This document shows positions 58,093-64,000 of a DNA stretch of 64,000 nt, in pieces. The stretch lies in NCBI GenBank assembly GCA_031261345.1, contig JAISKC010000086.1:1-64000 (forward strand), given 5' to 3'. A model generated the notes under the pieces. It did not search any database. It had not been told where the DNA came from and was given only the letters and a program-made list of their open reading frames with translations. How positions within the stretch are numbered: position 1 is the stretch's first letter; every line of letters starts with the position of its first letter. The DNA comes from Eubacteriales Family XIII. Incertae Sedis bacterium (GTDB lineage Bacteria; Bacillota; Clostridia; Peptostreptococcales; Anaerovoracaceae). Position numbers and translations under genes: made by a program.

Positions 58093-59358
58093 TTAGGCTC
58101 CCAATGTCGTCAATGGCAGTACGTTCACTCCATCAGCTCTGGTATATGCGTTGCCAATACCCGTGACTATATTCAGCGAGATAAGTGTCTTATGCTTGTC
58201 CATGGCAACATTTTCAGCAAAATCTAATAATTTTCGCGCTGGTTCATCTAAATTTTTATCGCCCAATTTTACTTCGAATGCAGCAAAGTCACCGTTTCCC
58301 TTTTCGACAATGATGTCAACCTCATTTCCGTACGAATCGCGATAATGTGAAACGCTGGCATCGTTAAGTGATGCGTATACGGACATGTCATGAAAAACAA
58401 GTGATTCAAACAGAAACCCAAAATAGTTTAAATCCTTGAAAAGTACATCACTGCTCAATCTGAGTACTGCCGCCGCCAAGGAGGGATCGACTAAATGCCT
58501 TTTGGGCGTTTTTCGCAGTTCCGCTGACGAGCGAATGTGAATATTGAAGGCGGGTTGTTCGCGCAAAATCATTACTTTTCTAAAATCATCAAGATAGCTT
58601 GATGCAGTCTGCCTTGAAACCATCAATTCGCCTTCTTTGATCAAATTTAGATCAACGTCTTCCGCCAAAGTCCTAATCTCCACCGGCGTTGCAACGTTTT
58701 TCGCAAGTGATTTAAGAACTTTGATGGCTTTCGCAGGGTCTCTCTTGACGCTAGCCACCCTAGATATATCATCTGATGTGAGCAAATCAATGTACGATTT
58801 GTTCATTTCCGTAGCATATTTTTCATCAAGGCCAATGTTCTCGGGCCAGCCACCGACAACAATTTGTTTGGCCAACTTTCGCAATGTCAAATTGCCGGAT
58901 GTTGCATTGATTTCGCCACCCTCGAGCAACTTTTGCAATCTGACCTTTTCATTTGAAAGCCCCAATTCTGAAAGAGTCATTGTGTTCATATCAATGATGA
59001 GGAATCGTCCGGCACCAGAATGTAAGTTTGCGGTATCAGCCAGAACACTTGAGCCTGCCAAAATGAACTGCCCTTTTTTTTTGCGTCGGTCAACCTCTGT
59101 CTTGACATTGTTCCAAATTGTCGCTACCTCCTGCCATTCATCAATCAGGCGCGGAGCTTCTCCAAGTAGGACTTCAGCCGGTTCAACGCTTGCCAAAAAT
59201 CGTGCTCGACCATCTTCCTGCAAATTTATTTCGCTCTTTGCAAACTTTAATGCAGTTTCGGTTTTGCCACATGCTTTCGGCCCGCGAATATATACGGCGC
59301 CCGCCGCCTTGAGTGCCAGTCCTATTTGTTCCTCTGCCAATCTCTTAAAATATTTCAT
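58093..59358 (-). CDS. AAA ATPase with DUF4143 domain
   Basis: A 421-residue ATPase of the AAA_14/DUF4143 type. Walker A GPKACGKT lies at about residue 26 in AVYIRGPKACGKTETALKFA, Walker B-like APRLIDEWQEVATIWN follows, then FILAGSSVLA and GRFLIIDMNTMTLSELGLS. The DUF4143 C-terminal domain contains a PDDEXK-like GNEVDIIVEKGNGDFAAFEVKLGD. Like the DUF234 ATPase at 45.5 kb it is an orphan ATPase with repeats just upstream. No Shine-Dalgarno is visible before the ATG. Confidence 0.9.
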   Translation of the reverse strand: MKYFKRLAEEQIGLALKAAGAVYIRGPKACGKTETALKFAKSEINLQEDGRARFLASVEPAEVLLGEAPRLIDEWQEVATIWNNVKTEVDRRKKKGQFILAGSSVLADTANLHSGAGRFLIIDMNTMTLSELGLSNEKVRLQKLLEGGEINATSGNLTLRKLAKQIVVGGWPENIGLDEKYATEMNKSYIDLLTSDDISRVASVKRDPAKAIKVLKSLAKNVATPVEIRTLAEDVDLNLIKEGELMVSRQTASSYLDDFRKVMILREQPAFNIHIRSSAELRKTPKRHLVDPSLAAAVLRLSSDVLFKDLNYFGFLFESLVFHDMSVYASLNDASVSHYRDSYGNEVDIIVEKGNGDFAAFEVKLGDKNLDEPARKLLDFAENVAMDKHKTLISLNIVTGIGNAYTRADGVNVLPLTTLGA

Positions 59359-59394
59359 ATTGCAAGTATAACATCATTATGAAAAAGTGTCTAC

Positions 59395-59486
59395 AATGTG
59401 TTAAGTAAAATATCTATAATGTGTTAAGTGAAATGCCAATAATATGTTAAATGAAAAGACCACAATGTGTTAAGTGCAACTTTTCT
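59395..59486 (+). repeat. Four 23-bp tandem units upstream of the DUF4143 ATPase
   Basis: The core AATGTGTTAAGT starts at 59395, 59418 and 59464, and AATATGTTAAAT at 59441, giving an exact 23-bp period over four units. The second halves of the units differ. The block fills the gap between the ATPase and the XRE gene, like iterons or a multi-site operator. Confidence 0.92.
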
Positions 59487-59793
59487 ATTTGGTGTTTTTA
59501 TTTTCCAAGAAACAGTCAATGACGTTGGATACGGTCGCAACCTCTTTTGAGGACAATCCCTTTACGGAAATCATTTCGACATCATCTATTCCCAAAAGAT
59601 AATCAGCAGATACACTAAAAATGCGTGCAAGCTTGATTATAACTTCGGTAGATGGAACGGCATTGCCCATTTCCCACGCGTTGACCGCCGAACGAGTAAG
59701 TTTCAATTTGTCAGCGAGCTCAGCCTGAGTAAAGCCGAATTTCTCACGCAATCTCTTCAATTTTTCAGATAATGATAATAGTTCAGTAAGCAA
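59485..59793 (-). CDS. XRE family regulator
   Basis: A 102-residue protein with a helix-turn-helix (FTQAELADKLKLTRSAVNAWEMGNAVPS, about 20-47) followed by SVSADYLLGID. Initiation is at a TTG 7-8 nt after a GGAGG. It precedes the ATPase gene in the same direction, with the four 23-bp repeats between them, so it may bind those repeats. It is divergent from the lipoprotein gene. Confidence 0.85.
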   Translation of the reverse strand: MLTELLSLSEKLKRLREKFGFTQAELADKLKLTRSAVNAWEMGNAVPSTEVIIKLARIFSVSADYLLGIDDVEMISVKGLSSKEVATVSNVIDCFLENKNTK

Positions 59794-59879
59794 AACCCTG
59801 CCTCCTCTGTCTGTGTACTTAGTCTATCCCTACAAGGTTAAATAAAATTATCATAAAGAAGATAAATAGATATTTCAAT

Positions 59880-59908
59880 TTGACAAACGCCTGTGAAAGG
59901 AATAATAT
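59880..59908 (+). promoter_or_regulatory. Promoter for the lipoprotein gene
   Basis: -35 TTGACA (59880-59885), 17-bp spacer, -10 TAATAT (59903-59908), ending about 40 nt before the lipoprotein start. Confidence 0.65.
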
Positions 59909-59949
59909 TGTCTTGTGAATTGAGTAATTGAATTTTGGGAGGTATTGCT

Positions 59950-60447
59950 ATGAAGAAATGTTTAGTACTTTTAGTTATTGTGACTGTAATGATTTCAATG
60001 GTGGCTTGCACAACTACACCGCCAGTATCTCAAGAACCGGTAGAAACCGAAATGGAGCAGCCCGTTGAAGGCTCAGAGGAAATTGAGGATACCGGAAAAA
60101 TCGAAATACCACCCTTTAATGAGTCTGACTATACTCCAATGGACTATGAATCGCTGAATCGTAATCCAGATGAAAATGAAGGGAAACTCGTGATGTTCAC
60201 AGGAACAGTTCTGCAGGATTCTCTCACAAATGATGATGGTAGCATTTCGTCACTTATTTTTATTGATGAGTATACAGATCAGTTAGTAGAAACAACATGG
60301 TTCCCTGAAACTTTTGGAAGGTTGTTAGCGGATGACGTGGTAACGGTTTACGGTATATCAGTTGGAATTTTCGAATATACATCTGCAGAGGGCTCTATCA
60401 ATTCTGTGCCATGGATACTTGTATACAAGATTGTACTTCAGGAATAA
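59950..60447 (+). CDS. Lipoprotein with OB-fold-like domain
   Basis: A 165-residue exported lipoprotein. The lipobox SMVAC has Cys20 as the lipidated residue, preceded by KKCLVLLVIVTVMI. An acidic, Pro/Glu-rich linker (to about residue 60) leads to a compact beta-rich domain (GKLVMFTGTVLQDSLTNDDGS...VTVYGISVG) resembling DUF4352/OB-type domains. The ATG at 59950 follows GGGAGG. Function unknown; it is followed by the zinc-ribbon membrane protein, probably cotranscribed. Confidence 0.83.
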   Translation: MKKCLVLLVIVTVMISMVACTTTPPVSQEPVETEMEQPVEGSEEIEDTGKIEIPPFNESDYTPMDYESLNRNPDENEGKLVMFTGTVLQDSLTNDDGSISSLIFIDEYTDQLVETTWFPETFGRLLADDVVTVYGISVGIFEYTSAEGSINSVPWILVYKIVLQE

Positions 60448-60481
60448 TTATTGTCTTGCAAATTTTAGAGGAGAGAGCTAT

Positions 60482-61009
60482 ATGTATTGTTCAAATTGTG
60501 GTAATCAAATATATGAAAATGATAAGTTCTGTAGAAAGTGTGGTAAGCCTGTTGCCAATAATAATAACAGTGAAGATGACACCGCTAAGTACATTAGCAA
60601 TAAGGAAAACATTGTTCCAATAGGAAATGGTATGGCTTGGATATTAGCTTTTTTCCCAGCAATATACGTTGCTGCATATTTCATCGCCTATACAATCATC
60701 GATGCAATGACTCCTTATTATGTAGTCGGAGATGTATTAGGTGTTGTATTGATGATAATTATTTTAATTGTGTCTTGCGTATTGGCCAACTCTGATAAAA
60801 AGAAAGTATTTCCCCAAAATGCAGGTGATGATGGCTATCTATCAACAGGAGAGCTTGTTATAACGATGTTATTGTTATGGGTAATAATGGTTCCGATATA
60901 TTTATACAAAAGAACAAAAATAACAGGTCAAACAAAATCTTACTTCGTGGTTGCAATTATTGTATATGCTCTCTTGGTAATTTACGAGTTGATGCAATTT
61001 ACTTTATAG
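60482..61009 (+). CDS. Zinc-ribbon multi-pass membrane protein
   Basis: A 175-residue protein. The N-terminal zinc ribbon (CSNCGNQIYENDKFCRKCGKPV) is followed by about four TM helices between residues 45 and 173. ATG 60482 is preceded by GAGGAGAG; an overlapping frame that starts in the lipoprotein gene is not used. Function unknown. Confidence 0.82.
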   Translation: MYCSNCGNQIYENDKFCRKCGKPVANNNNSEDDTAKYISNKENIVPIGNGMAWILAFFPAIYVAAYFIAYTIIDAMTPYYVVGDVLGVVLMIIILIVSCVLANSDKKKVFPQNAGDDGYLSTGELVITMLLLWVIMVPIYLYKRTKITGQTKSYFVVAIIVYALLVIYELMQFTL

Positions 61010-61087
61010 TAATTGAATAAAATAAACAATTTTTCAGTCATAATAAAATTATTATATCATTGAAGATATGATATATAATTTACTATT

Positions 61088-61120
61088 GCAAAGTCCGAAG
61101 TAATGGACTTTGCTTTTCTT
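61088..61120 (+). terminator. Rho-independent terminator
   Basis: GCAAAGTCC (61088-61096) pairs with GGACTTTGC (61105-61113) and is followed by TTTTCTTGTTT. It closes the lipoprotein/zinc-ribbon transcript. A weaker TGCTG/CAGCA hairpin with a T tract follows at 61142-61169, and a perfect 8-bp hairpin GGAGGAGA/TCTCCTCC at 61175-61198 lies ahead of the exonuclease gene. Confidence 0.88.
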
Positions 61121-61255
61121 GTTTCTATAGTATTATAACAGTGCTGAGATACAAACAGCATTTTTCTTTTCAATGGAGGAGACTGCCATATCTCCTCCAC
61201 CATTTCGATAGTGTACTTATGTGTAAAAATATTTGTAAGTGAGGGGGAACATAAA

Positions 61256-61771
61256 ATGATAGGTGATTTTGTAGTAATCGATACTGAGACGACGGGCTTT
61301 GCGCCTACTACTTGCGATGTAATAGAATTTGGATTTCTTATCGTGGAGGATTGGAGTGTGAAAGCCAAGGGGAGTATTTTTATAGATCATGGAGTTCGTA
61401 TTCCGTATAGAATCACTCAGATAACAGGCATCACGGAAAAAGAGATTATTCGAAGTGGCAAGGACCCTCTGACCGCCATTGATTATATAAAAAATAGCAT
61501 TATCAAGAACAAATTAATAGTCGGGCACAACATCAGCTTTGACATGGGTTTCTTGAATGCCATGTTCGGCAAATATGGCGGTGAAAGTTTAACAAATAGA
61601 ACTGAATGCACGCTGAAAATAGCGAGAAGAAAAATACCAAAGTCGCGTATCATGGATCACAAACTTACGACAATAGCAGACTATTTCGGAATAGAAACGC
61701 CCAATGCACATAGGGCACTGGGCGATTGCCTGACAACGTTTGAGGTATACAAACGATTACTTGAGATATAA
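61256..61771 (+). CDS. DEDDh-family 3'-5' exonuclease (DnaQ-like)
   Basis: A 171-residue exonuclease domain. Exo I is DTETTGF (about residues 9-15), Exo II is GHNISFDMGFLN (about 99-110), and Exo III is HRALGDC (H-x4-D, about 154-160), which makes it DEDDh. It resembles PolC/DnaQ proofreading domains but stands alone. Start 61256 follows GAGGGGG. The upstream hairpin at 61175-61198 lies about 60 nt before the start. It precedes the Sel1 gene by 29 nt. Confidence 0.92.
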   Translation: MIGDFVVIDTETTGFAPTTCDVIEFGFLIVEDWSVKAKGSIFIDHGVRIPYRITQITGITEKEIIRSGKDPLTAIDYIKNSIIKNKLIVGHNISFDMGFLNAMFGKYGGESLTNRTECTLKIARRKIPKSRIMDHKLTTIADYFGIETPNAHRALGDCLTTFEVYKRLLEI

Positions 61772-61800
61772 TTAAATATGTTTGATTGGGGGAACTGAAA

Positions 61801-62616
61801 ATGGACAAATATCAATATAAATTACTTATGGAACTCGCGGCATATGGGGATACGCAAGCAATGGCAGAACTGACGGAATTTTTGTGTATGCAGAAGGATT
61901 CTGATTTGTTTCCGGAACAAAAGGCTATGGTGTTCGACTATCTTTTGAAACTCGCCGATGATGAGAACCCTCGTGCAATGCTGCAGCTTGGAGTCATTTT
62001 CTACAATGGCACTATGGGACAAGAGCAGAATTACACAGAAGCACGAAAGTGGTATGAAAGGGCGGCCAATGGCGGAGACGATTGGGCGCAATGCAATCTT
62101 GGCTATTTTTATTATTATGGGCGAGAAGTTGAGGTGGATTATGAAATTGCCTACGACTATTTCACCAAGTCTGCATATCAGAACAATCCAAACGCACTCT
62201 ACAAACTAGGTGATTTGCATTATCATGGTAAATATGTGAAACAGGATTTTGATGCGGCATTTTACTGGTACGAACGGGCAAGGTCTTTCGCTATCGATTA
62301 TAATGGGCAAGGTGGCAGTAATGTAAGCGAGGTCTTCCCGAATATATGTCACAGGCTCGGCTTGTGCTACCTAAATGGCAGGGGAATAGAAGTGGATTTG
62401 CTGCAAGCCCTGAACCTCTTCCAAATTGCTGAACGCAATTTCTATTTTTGGACCATGCGTGAGCATCCTTTTGCCGCCGCAACACTGAGGGAAACGCAAA
62501 GGCAACTGCGAATTGTCAGAAGAAAACTAAACACCACAATCCCCAGAGACAAGCTTGCATATAGAAATGACAAAATTATTCCGTTATTTATAGATGAAAG
62601 TTCGCATCTTATTTAA
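61801..62616 (+). CDS. Sel1-repeat protein
   Basis: A 271-residue helical repeat protein with four or five Sel1-like repeats (AMLQLGVIFYNGTMGQEQNYTEARKWYERAA; AQCNLGYFYYYGREVEVDYEIAYDYFTKSA; ALYKLGDLHYHGKYVKQDFDAAFYWYERA; ICHRLGLCYLNGRGIEVDLLQALNLF). Such repeats mediate protein-protein contacts. No signal peptide. A TGGGGGAA ribosome binding site precedes the ATG at 61801. Confidence 0.9.
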   Translation: MDKYQYKLLMELAAYGDTQAMAELTEFLCMQKDSDLFPEQKAMVFDYLLKLADDENPRAMLQLGVIFYNGTMGQEQNYTEARKWYERAANGGDDWAQCNLGYFYYYGREVEVDYEIAYDYFTKSAYQNNPNALYKLGDLHYHGKYVKQDFDAAFYWYERARSFAIDYNGQGGSNVSEVFPNICHRLGLCYLNGRGIEVDLLQALNLFQIAERNFYFWTMREHPFAAATLRETQRQLRIVRRKLNTTIPRDKLAYRNDKIIPLFIDESSHLI

Positions 62617-62842
62617 TATCAGTGAGTAAGTCGATGAATGGAATTTCCAGTGCGTTTGCAATATCAAATATTACCTCAAGCGAAAAGGATTTGTCACAGT
62701 TTGCCGCCTCTATTTTGGTAAGATAGCTGATGCTTATAGAGGCCTTTTCTGCTAATGCTTCTTGAGTAAGCCCCTTTACTTTTCTGTATTCTTTTATTCT
62801 CTGCCCAATTGCCGTGTAGTAGGCGGAGTATTTTGCACTCAT
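62609..62842 (-). CDS. XRE family regulator
   Basis: A 77-residue protein, essentially a helix-turn-helix (YYTAIGQRIKEYRKVKGLTQEALAEKASISISYLTKIEAANCDKSFSLEVI). The ATG at 62842 follows GAGGTG. Its stop overlaps the end of the convergent Sel1 gene by 8 nt. Divergent from the TPR gene. The word ATAGTGAAA occurs at its own start and again in the palindrome at 62890-62906, pointing to autoregulation and control of the TPR gene. Confidence 0.85.
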   Translation of the reverse strand: MSAKYSAYYTAIGQRIKEYRKVKGLTQEALAEKASISISYLTKIEAANCDKSFSLEVIFDIANALEIPFIDLLTDIK

Positions 62843-62889
62843 AGTGAAACACCTCAAAGAAAGTCTATAGGATTTGCTTAGCTATTAAT

Positions 62890-62919
62890 TTTCACTTATA
62901 GTGAAAGATATGCTATAAT
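62890..62919 (+). promoter_or_regulatory. Promoter with palindromic operator for the TPR gene
   Basis: -35 TTCACT (62891-62896), 17-bp spacer, extended -10 TGCTATAAT (62911-62919). The palindrome TTTCACT-TAT-AGTGAAA (62890-62906) covers the -35 and most of the spacer. A half-site, ATAGTGAAAC, lies at 62841-62850 over the start of the divergent XRE gene. Confidence 0.75.
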
Positions 62920-62963
62920 TCATTACAAATAATTAAATGTTTTTGATATGGGGGCGTAATTAA

Positions 62964-64000
62964 ATGATCAATAAAAATGATTCAATGAGTATTAGTGATT
63001 CAGAGCTTCATATCAAACTTGATGAGTTGATTGACAAAGCAATTTTTGCGAAATCCAGTCAGAATGTTGACACGCATGAAGACTTGCCAATTGTAATTCA
63101 GGGCTTAGAGGCATTGCTTCCGAAGATAAATCCAGATGACAAGAATGCATATTTTGTTAAAGCTTTCATTTCTTTTGCAAACGATAAATATAATGACTAT
63201 TTGATTTTTATTGATACCTATATAGAGAAATATATTGCGGAAGTTGGCTTGATAGATTACGAGACAGCACAAGTCAACTTCATGAATATATTTTATAATA
63301 TGTACAATGATGATGCAGTTCTGACGTTTAAAAGCTTTTTGAAAAAGTTTCATATGCTTTTAAGGAAGCATTGTGCAGATTCTGCTTTTGAATATTATGT
63401 AAAAAGTCTTTTATCTGTAACATCGAACAACAATATTAAAGTGAAATACCTCAATGAAGTTTTGGATAAGGATGATACTTGGGCCGTCGCGTATACGGAA
63501 CTTGGAAATATTTATTTTGATAGTAAAGAGTGGTTACTGGCGACGCAGAATTATGAAAAGGCCATGATTTCAAGTGATTTGCAAAAAACAGATGGGAGTT
63601 ATTCCTTCATGGCTTATGCATATTCAAAGCTGAAGGAATTTAGCAAGGAAGAAGATGCGCTACGTAAGTGCCTCGCTATAACACCTTCCTACCCTTATGG
63701 AAATAATAATTTAGGCTATTGTCTTTATAGGCAGAAAAAATATCAGGAATCTATTTTGTTCTTCGACAAGAGCATAGAACTTGGAATTGATAAATATTAT
63801 CCTTACAGAAATAAGTTTGAAGCACTATTGAAATTGGAAAATATCCAAGAGGCCGTCGAACTTGTCAAGATTGCACCAGAATATTTCAATACAAAGTATT
63901 ACAAGGACAAAATTAGTAAAATTGTAGGAGGTACGAGGGATATGGCAGATATTTTCGAGAAGTTACAAGAAACCACAGAATCCAATTATGCTGGCGAGAT
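62964..64000 (+). CDS. TPR-repeat protein, 3' end beyond the window
   Basis: An open frame of 345 codons running off the window end. It starts MINKNDSMSISDSELHIKLD after a GGGGGCG ribosome binding site. The N-terminal about 160 residues are helical without recognised motifs. From about residue 165 TPR-like repeats appear (AVAYTELGNIYFDSKEWLLATQNYEKAM; SYSFMAYAYSKLKEFSKEEDALRKCLAI; GNNNLGYCLYRQKKYQESILFFDKSIEL). The downstream domain, which may decide the function, is not visible. It is controlled by the promoter/operator next to the divergent XRE gene. Confidence 0.8.
   Translation, partial: MINKNDSMSISDSELHIKLDELIDKAIFAKSSQNVDTHEDLPIVIQGLEALLPKINPDDKNAYFVKAFISFANDKYNDYLIFIDTYIEKYIAEVGLIDYETAQVNFMNIFYNMYNDDAVLTFKSFLKKFHMLLRKHCADSAFEYYVKSLLSVTSNNNIKVKYLNEVLDKDDTWAVAYTELGNIYFDSKEWLLATQNYEKAMISSDLQKTDGSYSFMAYAYSKLKEFSKEEDALRKCLAITPSYPYGNNNLGYCLYRQKKYQESILFFDKSIELGIDKYYPYRNKFEALLKLENIQEAVELVKIAPEYFNTKYYKDKISKIVGGTRDMADIFEKLQETTESNYAGE

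Noticed and set aside
59395-59486. Tandem repeats considered as a CRISPR array
   Set aside because: Units of 23 bp with a 12-bp core and only 11-bp variable parts are too short for repeat-spacer units, and no cas genes are present.
1-64000. tRNA and rRNA genes
   Set aside because: No tRNA arm pattern (GGTTCGA-type T loop with paired acceptor ends) or rRNA conserved segment was recognised on either strand.

Overview
The window looks like a chromosomal segment of a Clostridia-type Bacillota. The reasons are AGGAGG-type ribosome binding sites, frequent GTG and TTG starts, a metG-tatD-tilS-ftsH-coaX-dusB neighbourhood like that of Bacillota, a biotin-dependent acyl-CoA carboxylase/decarboxylase cassette, a RACo-like 2Fe-2S/ASKHA protein, and a sortase-type surface protein. 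The genus cannot be fixed from the sequence alone.

Layout. About 0.1-5.6 kb is accessory: a YhcG/DUF1016 nuclease-like protein, an XRE regulator divergent from a large secreted Gly-rich/Big2 protein, a DUF2971 protein and a HEPN-MNT pair, with copies of a palindrome-forming repeat and a shared leader module. About 5.7-17.2 kb is core: metG, tatD, tilS, ftsH, a carboxyltransferase/short subunit/biotin carrier cassette, coaX, dusB and a convergent radical SAM operon. About 17.2-19.9 kb holds a DJ-1/small ORF/GNAT operon, a macrodomain protein and two XRE regulators. About 19.9-37.1 kb is a BREX phage-defence operon. About 37.2-45.5 kb has a decayed MNT/HEPN pair, then NfeD-SPFH, a zinc-ribbon protein, a RACo-like protein and carAB. 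About 45.5-52.9 kb is accessory: a DUF234 ATPase, an XRE regulator, a surface protein, an O-antigen-ligase-like membrane protein, and PIN/AbrB and MNT/HEPN toxin-antitoxin pairs. About 53.0-58.1 kb is mostly housekeeping: beta-CASP nuclease, Asp/Glu racemase-like, HAD, radical SAM and nth. About 58.1-64.0 kb has a DUF4143 ATPase with iterated repeats, XRE regulators, a lipoprotein, a zinc-ribbon membrane protein, a DEDDh exonuclease, a Sel1 protein and a TPR protein cut by the window end.

The main discovery candidate is the BREX locus. Its order is xre (divergent), brxB, brxC, pglX N-terminal part, TIR protein, DUF4062 protein, terminator, pglX C-terminal part, pglZ, a tandem double-ATPase BrxL, and telA. 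It departs from textbook type 1 BREX in four ways. No brxA is visible. pglX is split in a linker by a 1.8-kb insert carrying two TIR-like effector candidates and its own terminator. BrxL is about 1190 aa with two successive BrxL-type AAA+ modules and no recognisable Lon-type protease domain. A TelA-family gene closes the operon.

A second theme is short palindromic elements built on GGATTGC...GCAATGAC. They lie between genes and also in frame inside tilS, brxC, pglX and the RACo-like gene, where they add surplus residues in different reading frames, like the Rickettsia palindromic elements. Several defence or toxin-antitoxin genes also have conspicuous repeats or operators right at their promoters. 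No rRNA, tRNA, CRISPR array or complete insertion sequence was found, and no stretch longer than 300 bp lacks a gene.
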